Part shown: one piece after another, positions 8,432 through 16,518 of the stretch
Layout: the number at the start of each line of letters is the position of its first letter
Position numbering within the stretch: position 1 is the first letter of the stretch
Source of the DNA: DASSFG01 sp035547915
GTDB lineage: Bacteria > Planctomycetota > Planctomycetia > Pirellulales > JAICIG01
Direction: 5' to 3'
Assembly: GCA_035547915.1 (NCBI GenBank)
Contig: DASZTS010000138.1
Coordinates: forward strand, 124,001 to 188,000
DNA length: 64,000 nt
Translations under genes and position numbers: made by a program
The notes under the pieces: model-generated
What the model was told of the DNA's origin: nothing
Database searches by the model: none
What the model saw: the letters and a program-made list of their open reading frames with translations, nothing else

Positions 8432-9271
8432 CTAGAATCGAAACGCGACGCCGACGTTGTTGAAGAAGCGAGGCGTCTGCTCGTTCAGTCCGAAGCCGAA
8501 TCGAACGCCGAGTTCCAGGTTCGGGTTGAGCAGGACGTGGCCGCCGAAACTGCCGTAGTGCTGGTTCAAGGGAGCTTGCTTGCCGTACGAAACGATCCCG
8601 AAGTATTCGGCGTGGAAGTTCCAGCGTTCGCCCACGGGGATCTTGAGCACGGTGGAAGGAGCCCATTGGCTGAAATGGTCGCCCTTCTCTTCGCCGGTCG
8701 CATAGCGCAGGGATGAATTCCACGTCCAGCCGTTGGCGAACGTCCAGCCGACGGCTTCGCCCACGTCCATCGTCGAGGCGTTCGAAGGTCCGGCCGTCGG
8801 AGTGTAGCCTTGCACGATCAGAGAACTGGCGGGCCGCCACCGCGACTGTTTCGAAGTCAGAAATTTCGCACCGTAGAGCATGCGGCCTTCGGTCTCGGGC
8901 TGCAAATCCTCGGCCCCGACTTCGTTACCCGAAACCGTATTGGCGCCGCCGGCCTCGTAGTTCCAGCCCACGCGCAGCTCAACCCAATCGGCCACTCCTC
9001 GCCTCGCCAGCAGTTCCGGGAAGCTGTTCGAGTCGGGGCCGGCGCGGTTGTCGATGAACGAATACGACTGTTCGAGGACCGTCTTTTTCGTCCCAACCGT
9101 CGAGGTGGCGAAGGTGAACGAATCGCGGTCGGTCTCGATCTCGTCGTGCTCCTCATCTTCTTCGGCCGGTTCGGTCGGCGCGAAGCGCTGGGCCCGGCCG
9201 GTGCTCGGGCAAGCCAGCGCGAGGCCGACCCACAGCACGAGTCCCACGAAGAATCGCCAACGATCGACCAT
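8432..9271 (-). CDS. Predicted outer-membrane beta-barrel (transporter/MetA-pathway-like)
   Basis: A 279-residue protein from the ATG at 9271. A signal peptide (FFVGLVLWVGLALA) is followed by an acidic linker 'EEDEEHDEIETDRDSF'. The remainder alternates polar and hydrophobic residues, and aromatic-ended strands finish in 'VGVAFRF', the C-terminal Phe typical of outer-membrane barrels. The beginning 'TDRDSFTFATSTVG' with 'LEQSYSF' fits the putative MetA-pathway phenol-degradation/transporter family, but the substrate is unknown. A GTG start at 9295 would add eight residues. Confidence 0.75.
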   Translation of the reverse strand: MVDRWRFFVGLVLWVGLALACPSTGRAQRFAPTEPAEEDEEHDEIETDRDSFTFATSTVGTKKTVLEQSYSFIDNRAGPDSNSFPELLARRGVADWVELRVGWNYEAGGANTVSGNEVGAEDLQPETEGRMLYGAKFLTSKQSRWRPASSLIVQGYTPTAGPSNASTMDVGEAVGWTFANGWTWNSSLRYATGEEKGDHFSQWAPSTVLKIPVGERWNFHAEYFGIVSYGKQAPLNQHYGSFGGHVLLNPNLELGVRFGFGLNEQTPRFFNNVGVAFRF

Positions 9272-9790
9272 GATCGGTCCCGCGGTAGCCGACACCTTTG
9301 CGCACCTGCGAATAACATCGTCCCGTTCCTGACGGCGATGCGACTCGGATCTGCGCGTGTGGGCAGCGTCGGCTGGCAGTCACATCCGTTTATTCGTCCC
9401 AAGCGGCCGAGGTCGATGGCAAGATTTGGCGATCGCACCGACCTTGCTCGTGTTGACGTTGATACGTTCGACGTCGTTCTCAGCTCGACGACGCGAGCGA
9501 GGCAGAAGTCAGACGAACGAGGGCGCCGTCCGCACCACTGCCCGCGCGGCGCCCCGACACTCGATCGACGCCAACTCCCCAGCCTTCGGGTGGTTGTAAC
9601 CGCGAGTGCGCCGGATGTACTATCCGTTCTGACCGGGTTTCTGAATTCGAAAGAGGCTGGCAAGAGACCATCCGTCGTCGCGTACAAGTCTTGCTGACGA
9701 CCGATCGGTCCTGGGGCAGTCTCTGAGATTGTGAACAGGGCGGGCCAAGCAACCGGAACTTGCCGGGCCGCCGAGGAAGGCAGAGAAGAC
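9272..9790. other. Intergenic region between divergent genes
   Basis: About 520 bp separate the beta-barrel gene and the thioredoxin-like gene. I see no gene or strong repeat here. It must contain the two divergent promoters. Confidence 0.4.
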
Positions 9791-10528
9791 GTGGCAGGCT
9801 TGTCGTTTTCGCAGCCTATCTTGGTTGCCTGTTCGGGGTGCGCGCTGGCCGGCGTGTGTGTTCTGATCGCCGGCCTGGCTCTGCGACGGCGCGGTTACGG
9901 CGGACGACCGCTCACACCGCGTGGCATCGCGTCGGTCACCATCCCCGCCGTCGGCCTGATGCTCGCCGCCGCATGGTGGTTCGGGTTGCACGAGCCGTTC
10001 CGCGATCCGCCCATCCTACCGCCCACCGGCAGCCTCGCGATTGCCCTGGGCGATGAGTTTCCGTCGATGGTGACCGGGGGATGGTTGAATGGCACGGCGC
10101 CGACGATGGGCGACTTGCTGGGAAAGGTGATCGTCGTCGATATCTGGAACGAATTGTGAGGCGTCTGTGGCGAAGCGGCGCCGGATCTGGTCCAGATCCA
10201 CGAGAAATACAAACGGCAAGGCGTCGTGTTCCTGGGTCTCACGGTGCGATCTCGCGAGCAGGCCCGGGCCTTTGTGAAAGAGTTCGACATCGACTGGCCC
10301 ACCGCCTACGGCGTGGAGGCTCTGAAGTCGGCCGCACCCGTGATCTATGTGATCGGCACCGACGGCCATGTCGAATGGTCCGACGAAAGGACCCGCATCC
10401 GCCACAACATCCGGAATCTGCGGTCCGACCTCGAAACGGCGATCAACCGCGCCTTGGAGCGCCGCTCGGGCGAGGCGCCGGCAGAGGACCTTCAAATCGG
10501 TTATCGATCGCACATCACCGGCGGGTAA
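9791..10528 (+). CDS. Membrane-anchored TlpA/thioredoxin-like protein with in-frame TGA (putative selenoprotein, U-x-x-C)
   Basis: A frame of 245 codons is interrupted only by one TGA at 10157-10159 (codon 123) and ends at a TAA. Two membrane segments (about residues 8-30 and 38-58) are followed by a thioredoxin-fold domain. Before the TGA comes 'GKVIVVDIWNEL', the strand leading to the active site, and after it 'GVCGEAAPDL'. The TGA therefore occupies the first position of the CxxC motif (U123-G-V-C126). Downstream the fold continues in the same frame with 'VVFLGLTVRS' and the cis-proline strand 'AAPVIYVIG' (Pro 183). The same frame is kept on both sides, and a hairpin lies just after the TGA. 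Selenocysteine read-through is thus more likely than a nonsense mutation, but it is inferred. A GTG at 9791 follows GAGGAAGG; a GTG at 9731 is the alternative. The likely role is a membrane thiol-disulfide reductase. Confidence 0.75.
10183..10199 (+). promoter_or_regulatory. Candidate bacterial SECIS hairpin
   Basis: GGATCT-GGTCC-AGATCC forms a 6-bp perfect stem with a 5-nt loop beginning GG. It starts 23 nt after the in-frame TGA, and the loop is 29 nt from it. As I recall the bacterial SECIS model, the apical loop should have G in its first two positions and lie about 16-37 nt from UGA. The loop GGUC is also the core of the E. coli fdhF element. The hairpin is inside the coding frame, as expected in bacteria. 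Confidence 0.5.
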
Positions 10529-10553
10529 TCCAAAAGGGGTTGACCGAACCGTG

Positions 10554-12227
10554 TCATCGGCCGCGCCGGAGCGCTCGGCCCGGCATGGCGCCTGTGTGCC
10601 GGCCGCGATCGAGGACCGTCTCGCCGTTGACGATGACGTACTCGATACCTTCGCCGTAGGCGAACGGCTCGGTGTACGTGGAGCGGTCGATCACCCGGTC
10701 GGGATCGAAGATGGTGATGTCGGCGAACTTGCCGGACGTGAGCAGGCCGCGATCGCGCAGGCCGGCCTTGGCGGCGTTGAGCGAGGTCATCTTGCGCACC
10801 GCGTCTTCCAACCGCAGCACATTGCGCTCGCGCACGTAGACTCCCAACACACGCGGAAACGTGCCGAAACTGCGCGGATGCGGATTACCGCGGCGGAGCG
10901 GGCCGTCGATCGCGTAGGCGAAGCCATCGGAGCCGATCGAGCACCAAGGCTGAACGAGCGCCACGTTCATGTCCTCCTCGGTGTGGTGCGCGTAGACCGT
11001 GCCCACCGATCCGCCCATTTCGATGAGCAGATCGAACAACTCGTCGAGCGGGTCGGCTGCCGGACGTTTGGCCGTGCGGAGCGACAGCACGCGGTCCATC
11101 GTCAGCCCCTTGTAGACGTTGTCGGCGCTGACGAGCATGCGGCCCCAGTCGCCGCCCACGGCCGTGTAATGGTTGTACCAGCCCGGCAAACCATCGCGAA
11201 TCTCGCGTTTCATCCGCGCGCGGTCATCGGCATTCTTGAGCCGCGCGAGGAGTTGTTGGGTTCCCCCTTCGTGGGCCCAGGGAGGGATGATGCTCGCCAG
11301 ATCGTTATTACCCCGGGTGTAGGGATAGACGTTGGCCTGCACATCGATGCCCCTGCGCCGGGCGTCATCGATGAGCGCCGCGACCTCGTTCATGCGGCCC
11401 CAAAACTGCCGGTCGGCGATCTTCAGATGGATGATATCGACGGCGATGCCAGCCCGCTCTCCGATCGCGATCGCCTCTTTGACCGACTCGAAGACGCGAT
11501 CTCCCTCGTTGCGGATGTGGGTGGAATAGATACCGCCGTGCCGGGCCGCGGCCTCGCAGAGCGTCACGAGGTCGTCGGTGGTGGCCAGCGAGCCCGGCGG
11601 CATCATCACCTGGCTCGACAGGCCGAGCGCGCCTTCGTCCATCGCCCGTTCGACGAGTTGCGACATCTCGGCAAGCTGTTCCGCCGTCGGCCGGTCGAAG
11701 GCCGTGCCCATCACGCACTGCCAGACGTTGCCCGCGGCGACATAGGAAGCGACGTTCACCGAAACCTTGATCTCGTCGAGCAAGTCCAAGTACTCGGCAA
11801 GCGTCGACCAATGGCGCGGCGTGCCGCGCACGTCCGCCGGAGATGAAGGCAATCTGCCTATGCACGGCGCGACGGATGTACCCTCTCCCAGGATCTCCGT
11901 GGTCACACCCTGGCGGATCTTGCTCTCGGCGTGTCCGTATTCGAGCAGCACAAAATCGGAGTGCGAGTGCATGTCGATGAACCCCGGGCTGACGATCAGC
12001 CCGCGGGCGTCGATCGTGCGCCGCGCGGCACCATCGGGCACGCGGCCGACTGCCGCGATACGGTTACCACGCACGGCGACATCGCCGTAGAACCACGGAT
12101 TGCCCGTACCATCGACGATCCGCCCGTTGCGAATCACCAGGTCGTAGTCCGGTTCGTCGGCCCGGAGCCGAGCGGCCGAGGTGCAGATGGCGAGCGATAC
12201 GAAGACGAGTAGACCGGCTCGAGTCAT
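10554..12227 (-). CDS. N-acyl-D-amino-acid deacylase family amidohydrolase, secreted
   Basis: A 557-residue protein from the ATG at 12227. This start gives a signal peptide (LLVFVSLAICTSAARLRA) in front of 'DYDLVIRNGRIVDG', the usual start of the fold. Metal ligands are visible: HSHSDF (H-x-H), the His of STHIRNEG, the His of DIIHLK and the Asp of GSDGF. The position that is Cys in classical D-aminoacylases is Glu here (ILGEGTSVAP), a common variant. The family hydrolyses N-acyl-D-amino acids or related D-amides. Export suggests peptidoglycan or environmental D-amino-acid derivatives as substrate (inference). It is convergent with the thioredoxin-like gene, 25 bp away. Confidence 0.88.
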   Translation of the reverse strand: MTRAGLLVFVSLAICTSAARLRADEPDYDLVIRNGRIVDGTGNPWFYGDVAVRGNRIAAVGRVPDGAARRTIDARGLIVSPGFIDMHSHSDFVLLEYGHAESKIRQGVTTEILGEGTSVAPCIGRLPSSPADVRGTPRHWSTLAEYLDLLDEIKVSVNVASYVAAGNVWQCVMGTAFDRPTAEQLAEMSQLVERAMDEGALGLSSQVMMPPGSLATTDDLVTLCEAAARHGGIYSTHIRNEGDRVFESVKEAIAIGERAGIAVDIIHLKIADRQFWGRMNEVAALIDDARRRGIDVQANVYPYTRGNNDLASIIPPWAHEGGTQQLLARLKNADDRARMKREIRDGLPGWYNHYTAVGGDWGRMLVSADNVYKGLTMDRVLSLRTAKRPAADPLDELFDLLIEMGGSVGTVYAHHTEEDMNVALVQPWCSIGSDGFAYAIDGPLRRGNPHPRSFGTFPRVLGVYVRERNVLRLEDAVRKMTSLNAAKAGLRDRGLLTSGKFADITIFDPDRVIDRSTYTEPFAYGEGIEYVIVNGETVLDRGRHTGAMPGRALRRGR

Positions 12228-12613
12228 CGTCGAGCAGGCAACAGACCGGAAATTATGAGCAATCATTCTGAGGAACCGATTCAGCACGAGTTCGTAGTCC
12301 ACGACCTGCCCGCGGTCGTGCACCGGGTTGAGCCCAATGCGGGCCAACATTTTTCTTGCTTTTTCGTAGAAAAAGTGAGGTCGCTATGCCCGGGGTCATA
12401 CCCGATAGTAAAATAGGTGTAGTAATCCTCCGAGAATGGCCATCGCGACGGGAGCCACGCCTTGGCGGCCGGCTCGACCGGCGTGTGCCAAGGCAACGTC
12501 ACGTCATAGATGGCGCCGCCGGGACCTAGAATACGTTCTCGCCCCTTGGCATGTAAACTTGGGCCGTTCTGTTCCTTGCCCAATCGCTTAACGTTCGCGC
12601 GTCGGAAAACATT
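12228..12613. other. Divergent intergenic region with a small hairpin
   Basis: It separates the amidohydrolase and UspA genes. The only structure seen is CTTTTTC-GTA-GAAAAAG at 12359-12375. No gene is supported. Confidence 0.4.
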
Positions 12614-13585
12614 ATGTCCATCTTCAAAAACGTGTTGGTCGGAATCGACCTTTTGCAGATAACCGACCAGGATTCGCCCAAGTTCTCTCCGCCGGTCGAA
12701 GAGGCGATCAGGCACGGACTCTGGCTCGCGGAAACCGCGTCCGCCAGTATCACGTTCTTCGCCGCCATCGCCATGCCCGATGCGGAACTCAACGCGATCG
12801 GAGTGGAGGAGCCGCGCGTAGCCAGCCAACTTCAGCGTCTGGGACAGCGGACCCTCGATCGTCTTGTCGATTCGGCCAGGAAACGCGGTTTGGCCGCCGA
12901 CGCCAAACTGGTCAGCGGCGAGGGATGGGTCGAGATCATCCGCGAGGTCGAGCACGGCGGGCACGACGTGGTCATCGTCGGCACACGCAACGTGGGCACC
13001 GTGCAGCGGTTGTTGTTCGGCAGCACGGCCATGCGACTGCTCCATAACTGCCCGTGCCCGGTCTGGGTGACTCGCCCCGAGCCGCGACCGTTTCCCCACA
13101 ATATCCTGATAACCAGCGATTTCAGCCCGGTATCGGATATCACCATCAAGCTCGGACTGGCCGTGGGAGAGCTCAGCGGTTCCAAGGTGCACCTGTTCCA
13201 TGCGGTCGACTACGTGGTCGACCGGCTCTATAGCACCGGTCTACTGCATTACAACGCGGACGAGTATCACGAGCACGTCAAGCAGGAAGCCGTCGACAAA
13301 CTGCGCGAGCAGTTGGTTCGTGTCGCCGGAGGGGAGCCGGCGATCGCGGTGGAGTTGAACGTCGTTGCGGGCGAGAGCGTCGCCGACTCGGCGATCCTCG
13401 ATTTCATTCAACAGAATGAGATCGACTTGTTGGTGATGGGAACGATCGCGCTCGGCGGCCTGTCCGGCGTGGTCATCGGCAATACGGCGGAGCGCTTGGT
13501 GACGCACGTGCCCTGCTCGATGCTCGCGGTCAAGCCGGCCGACTTCAAGTCGCCAATCACTCTACCTGGCGCGGCCGGATCATAG
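12614..13585 (+). CDS. Tandem universal stress protein (two UspA domains)
   Basis: A 323-residue protein consisting of two Usp folds in tandem, residues about 1-155 and 160-310. Each ends with the nucleotide-binding pattern of ATP-binding Usps: 'GTRNVGT...GSTAMRLL' in the first and 'GTIALGG...GNTAERL' in the second. Tandem Usps act as cytosolic stress and metabolic sensors, and the regulated target is unknown here. It stands alone, without a linked regulator. The ATG has only a weak GGA element 7 bp upstream. Confidence 0.92.
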   Translation: MSIFKNVLVGIDLLQITDQDSPKFSPPVEEAIRHGLWLAETASASITFFAAIAMPDAELNAIGVEEPRVASQLQRLGQRTLDRLVDSARKRGLAADAKLVSGEGWVEIIREVEHGGHDVVIVGTRNVGTVQRLLFGSTAMRLLHNCPCPVWVTRPEPRPFPHNILITSDFSPVSDITIKLGLAVGELSGSKVHLFHAVDYVVDRLYSTGLLHYNADEYHEHVKQEAVDKLREQLVRVAGGEPAIAVELNVVAGESVADSAILDFIQQNEIDLLVMGTIALGGLSGVVIGNTAERLVTHVPCSMLAVKPADFKSPITLPGAAGS

Positions 13586-13914
13586 GTCGTTCGTCCCTCG
13601 CGTCGGAACAAGCGCAACCTCGCGGGCACGAAGCCACCAAGCCGGGACCGCGAAAACCGCTGAATTCACCGGGCGGGCGCCCGAACGGCGGTTGCCCCGC
13701 TGCGAATCGGCCCACAAGCAGCACCGTTAATACCACCGCCCAGGAAACGAAGAAGGACCGCGCCCGCGGCGGGGCCGCTCGAGCTATGGTATGAATGTTC
13801 GGCAACCGGCCGACACGCGACACGCGGCACGAGCAATCGATGTGGTCGGACTTCAAAGCGGGCACCGCTCCTGTTCAAGATAGGGCGCTGTGAGAGGAAT
13901 CAGTCACAACGCGT
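13586..13914. other. Intergenic region, possible decayed reading frame
   Basis: A minus-strand frame here encodes a hydrophobic stretch resembling a signal peptide (FFVSWAVVLTVLLVGRFAAG) followed by Pro/Gly. It has no ATG and no ribosome binding site, and it runs into the end of the UspA gene. It may be the relic of a secreted-protein start. Nothing else is supported. Confidence 0.3.
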
Positions 13915-14298
13915 TCAGACATGCATGGCAAGGCAGGCGCCGGCCTGGCTGCGAACCCGGCCGTAGAGTGAGCTGGCCACGCCGAGTAAGGCGCAGCCCA
14001 AGCCCACGAGTCGGGAGGGAAGGGATTCGCTTCCCAGAGGGAGCATCGCGGCGGTTGCCGGGACAGAGGCGAATTCGTCTAGCTCAAAACTGCCTAACTC
14101 GCCGAGCCAATCTTCGCTCGTGTACTCGTCCCAGTCTCCCAGGTTGCTCGACCAGGAAGTCTTAGCGTAGGCGGCGCACTCTTCGGATGGCACGGCGAGC
14201 GCCAGTTGGTACGTGGCCGCGGCGACCGAAAGCAGGGCGACCGATTGGCAGAGGTAGGCGAGCGGGCGCCGTCCGGCCATCGCAAACAGTCCATTCAT
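13915..14298 (-). CDS. Small membrane protein, unknown
   Basis: A 127-residue protein. The ATG at 14298 is preceded by ACGGTGAG at good spacing. It has one hydrophobic segment near the N-terminus (about residues 14-36) and a second near the C-terminus (about 97-115). An acidic, Trp-rich loop in between ('DWDEYTSEDWLGEL') probably faces the periplasm. No family is recognised. The two transmembrane segments and good start support a real gene, but it could be lineage-specific. Confidence 0.55.
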   Translation of the reverse strand: MNGLFAMAGRRPLAYLCQSVALLSVAAATYQLALAVPSEECAAYAKTSWSSNLGDWDEYTSEDWLGELGSFELDEFASVPATAAMLPLGSESLPSRLVGLGCALLGVASSLYGRVRSQAGACLAMHV

Positions 14299-14777
14299 GT
14301 GGGCTCACCGTAGCCTTCGTTTCTGTTGACTCGTTCGGCCGCGACGGCCATACCACGTTGTGCCCCTGCTATTTAGGTAACGACCGGCCGCAGATACCGC
14401 CGCGCCCATCGCCAGATGGGCACACGAATCGTCATGGGTTCGACAGGAGGTTGGTGCCGGCATCGCAAAAGCGCGGCGTCTTTGGCACCGCGAGCGTTAC
14501 CTACATCTAAGGGAATCTCGGCGAGAGAAGGCACCCGCACCACGAAAGGCGCAGGGAAAGAACGGCTTCTTACTACCGGGGGGTTTTTCTTCGTGGAGGG
14601 AAGCGGCGCTGGCGAGGCGACGCTTTGGCCGGAAAGGCGCTTGTCCGCCGCTTTACCGCGGCGGCCAGGTTTCCCGCCGCGCTGGCAGCCCGAATTGCCG
14701 GCGCGGCGTTTTTTTGCGCCTTGGCCTGTCACGTGACGAACCGTGGCAGCTTCTCGGCCCGCGATGAGCTTTCGCGT
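14299..14777. other. Intergenic region, GC-rich hairpins
   Basis: These 479 bp have no supported gene. Around 14625-14720 there are several short GC-rich dyads (for example CCGCCGCTTTACCGCGGCGG) that may fold when transcribed. A minus-strand frame (14373-14732) is very basic and has no start signal. Confidence 0.35.
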
Positions 14778-15143
14778 CTATCCGGGTGTCGGCGAGGCGA
14801 CGGAACTACCTTCAACATCGGTTATCGGCTGGGCTGCGGAACCGACACCGTAACGGCTGAGCGCTCGCTCGTATTCTGCCCTGTCTGCCAGCTCCTCATC
14901 GAACGGCTCCTCGACCGGCTTGACCTCTCGGAAGCTCAGGACGATCCATGTGAGCGTTGCCACGGCCATGCCGCCGAACATGGCCAAGGACGTTTCGTAG
15001 CCCAGCAGTGCCAGCAGAATTCCGGTCAGGCCGACACCGGACCGGATCGCCAGGCCGAGCAACGGAATCTTCGGCGCGGCCGCCACGAGACGCGTGGCAC
15101 GTTTTTGGATTTCCGAGGGTGCGGGAGGCGCCACCGGCGCCAC
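14778..15143 (-). CDS. Small two-helix membrane protein, unknown
   Basis: A 121-residue protein from a GTG at 15143. Two closely spaced transmembrane segments (about residues 27-45 and 50-70, 'LLGLAIRSGVGLTGILLALLG' then 'LAMFGGMAVATLTWIVLSF') are followed by an acidic cytosolic tail. It starts 15 bp after the stop of the small gene 15159-15338 and is probably co-transcribed with it. No family is recognised. Confidence 0.55.
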   Translation of the reverse strand: MAPVAPPAPSEIQKRATRLVAAAPKIPLLGLAIRSGVGLTGILLALLGYETSLAMFGGMAVATLTWIVLSFREVKPVEEPFDEELADRAEYERALSRYGVGSAAQPITDVEGSSVASPTPG

Positions 15144-15158
15144 GGGACGTGGGACGCC

Positions 15159-15338
15159 TCACCGTCGCTTGACGCACTTCGCGGGCGGGGCGTTCTCCAA
15201 CTTCGGGATGCATTCGCGATCCGTTCCGACATCGAAGGCATGCACGGCGAAGTATTCGAATCCCGCGGCCGACGCTCCCAGGCACATGAGCAATCCGGCC
15301 GGCAGCAGCACCGGCATCCATCCGACAAGCTTGTTCAT
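15159..15338 (-). CDS. Very small secreted or membrane protein, unknown
   Basis: 59 residues from the ATG at 15338, beginning MNKLVGWMPVLLPAGLLM, with one hydrophobic segment and a short basic C-terminus holding two Cys ('ECIPKL', 'AKCVKRR'). A longer reading from 15521 adds a basic, unlikely extension and overlaps the start of the CDF gene. It pairs with the gene downstream. Function unknown. Confidence 0.5.
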   Translation of the reverse strand: MNKLVGWMPVLLPAGLLMCLGASAAGFEYFAVHAFDVGTDRECIPKLENAPPAKCVKRR

Positions 15339-15500
15339 CGGCACGCGTCGCAACGAGGCAGGGCAGGGTCGTTCCGCAAACCTACTTCGCTCTCGCCACC
15401 GGAGCAAACCGGCGCGTGCCTTCGATGCGGGATGGGCCTTTTTTTCGGAAAAGTCGGCCCGGTTTCGAGCTACCACCGCATCCGTGTTAGAATTGGTTTG

Positions 15501-16406
15501 ATGGAGGCAGAGCACAATCATGGCAACCAGTCGATGGAGGCCGTCTATGCCGAGACTCGACAGGCTGCCAAGATCGGGCTCGCCGTAACGCTATCGCTCG
15601 GCATCGGCAAGCTTGTCGGCGGTTGGACCGGGCATTCGTTGGCACTGCTGTCGGATTCGGTCCACTCGCTCGGCGACGCGGCGTCGGCTGCGTCGGTCCT
15701 GCTCGCGCTGAAATGGGCCGAGGTTCCCGCCGACCGCGAGCACCCCTACGGCCACACCCGTATCGAAACCATCGCCGCCTCCAACGTGGCGCTGCTGCTC
15801 GTCCTGTCGTCGTTCTGGATCGTCTGGGAAGCCGTCAGCACGTGGCAACAGGAGGGCGAACCGCCGCGTACCTTTACCGTGCTCATCGCGCTCGTCGGCG
15901 TAGCCCTCAACGAAGGCGCGTATCGCTACATGATCGGCGTTGCGCGGCGCACCGGCTCGAAGTCGGTCGAAGTCGCCGCCTGGGACCAGCGGCTCGACGT
16001 CATCGGCTCGGCGATCGTATTGGTCGGCCTGATCATCAGCATCTGGGGCGGTCCCGGCTGGCACATGGTCGACCACATCGCCGCGCTCTTCGTGGCGGCC
16101 ATCGTCTTCTTCGCCGGCGCCACCTTGTTCTGGGGGAGCATCCAAGAGCTGATGGATCGGCAGGCCGACCCCGAACTGCTCGCGACGGTCCGCTCCCTGG
16201 CGAAGGGGGTGCCCGGCGTCGCGGACATCGAAAAGCTCATCGTCCGCAAGTCGGGCTTGGAATGCTTCGTCGACATCCACGTCGAGGTCGCCGGCGACAT
16301 CAGCGTTCGCGAAGGGCACGACATCGGCCACGCCGTCAAAGCCCACCTCATCGCCAACATCGCCGCCGTCAAGGACGTACTCGTCCACATCGAACCCGCG
16401 CCGTGA
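15501..16406 (+). CDS. Cation diffusion facilitator transporter
   Basis: A 301-residue protein with the CDF layout of six transmembrane segments and a C-terminal ferredoxin-like cytosolic domain (from about residue 215, 'VPGVADIEKLIVRKSG'). Metal-site residues seen are HSLGD (residues 55-59, HxxxD in helix 2) and DQRLD (162-166, DxxxD in helix 5), with 'EHPYGH' between. CDFs export Zn, Fe, Mn, Co or Ni by proton exchange. The mixed HxxxD/DxxxD pair leaves the metal uncertain. The open frame extends far upstream without protein character; an ATG at 15534 is an alternative start. Confidence 0.9.
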   Translation: MEAEHNHGNQSMEAVYAETRQAAKIGLAVTLSLGIGKLVGGWTGHSLALLSDSVHSLGDAASAASVLLALKWAEVPADREHPYGHTRIETIAASNVALLLVLSSFWIVWEAVSTWQQEGEPPRTFTVLIALVGVALNEGAYRYMIGVARRTGSKSVEVAAWDQRLDVIGSAIVLVGLIISIWGGPGWHMVDHIAALFVAAIVFFAGATLFWGSIQELMDRQADPELLATVRSLAKGVPGVADIEKLIVRKSGLECFVDIHVEVAGDISVREGHDIGHAVKAHLIANIAAVKDVLVHIEPAP

Positions 16407-16518
16407 TTGGGGACGAACGGAGAAGCCCTAACGGGATATAGCCATTCGCGGCTTGTTGATATGCCATGTTTCGCCGCATATTATTAGGGACTTTCACCGA
16501 AGGTCACGGAGAGTGACA

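Noticed and set aside
10157..10159. Simple nonsense mutation in the thioredoxin-like gene
   Set aside because: Not excluded, but less likely: the stop falls exactly on the first active-site Cys position, the rest of the gene is undecayed, and a SECIS-like hairpin follows.
10368..11846. 492-codon plus-strand open frame
   Set aside because: It is antisense to the amidohydrolase, which has all metal ligands.
13557..13865. 102-codon minus-strand frame with a hydrophobic stretch
   Set aside because: Only a GTG start without ribosome binding site, and the sequence after the hydrophobic stretch is not protein-like. Kept only as a possible relic.
14625..15500. Long upstream extension of the CDF transporter frame
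   Set aside because: No protein-like composition, and it crosses two minus-strand genes; the transporter fold begins after 15501.
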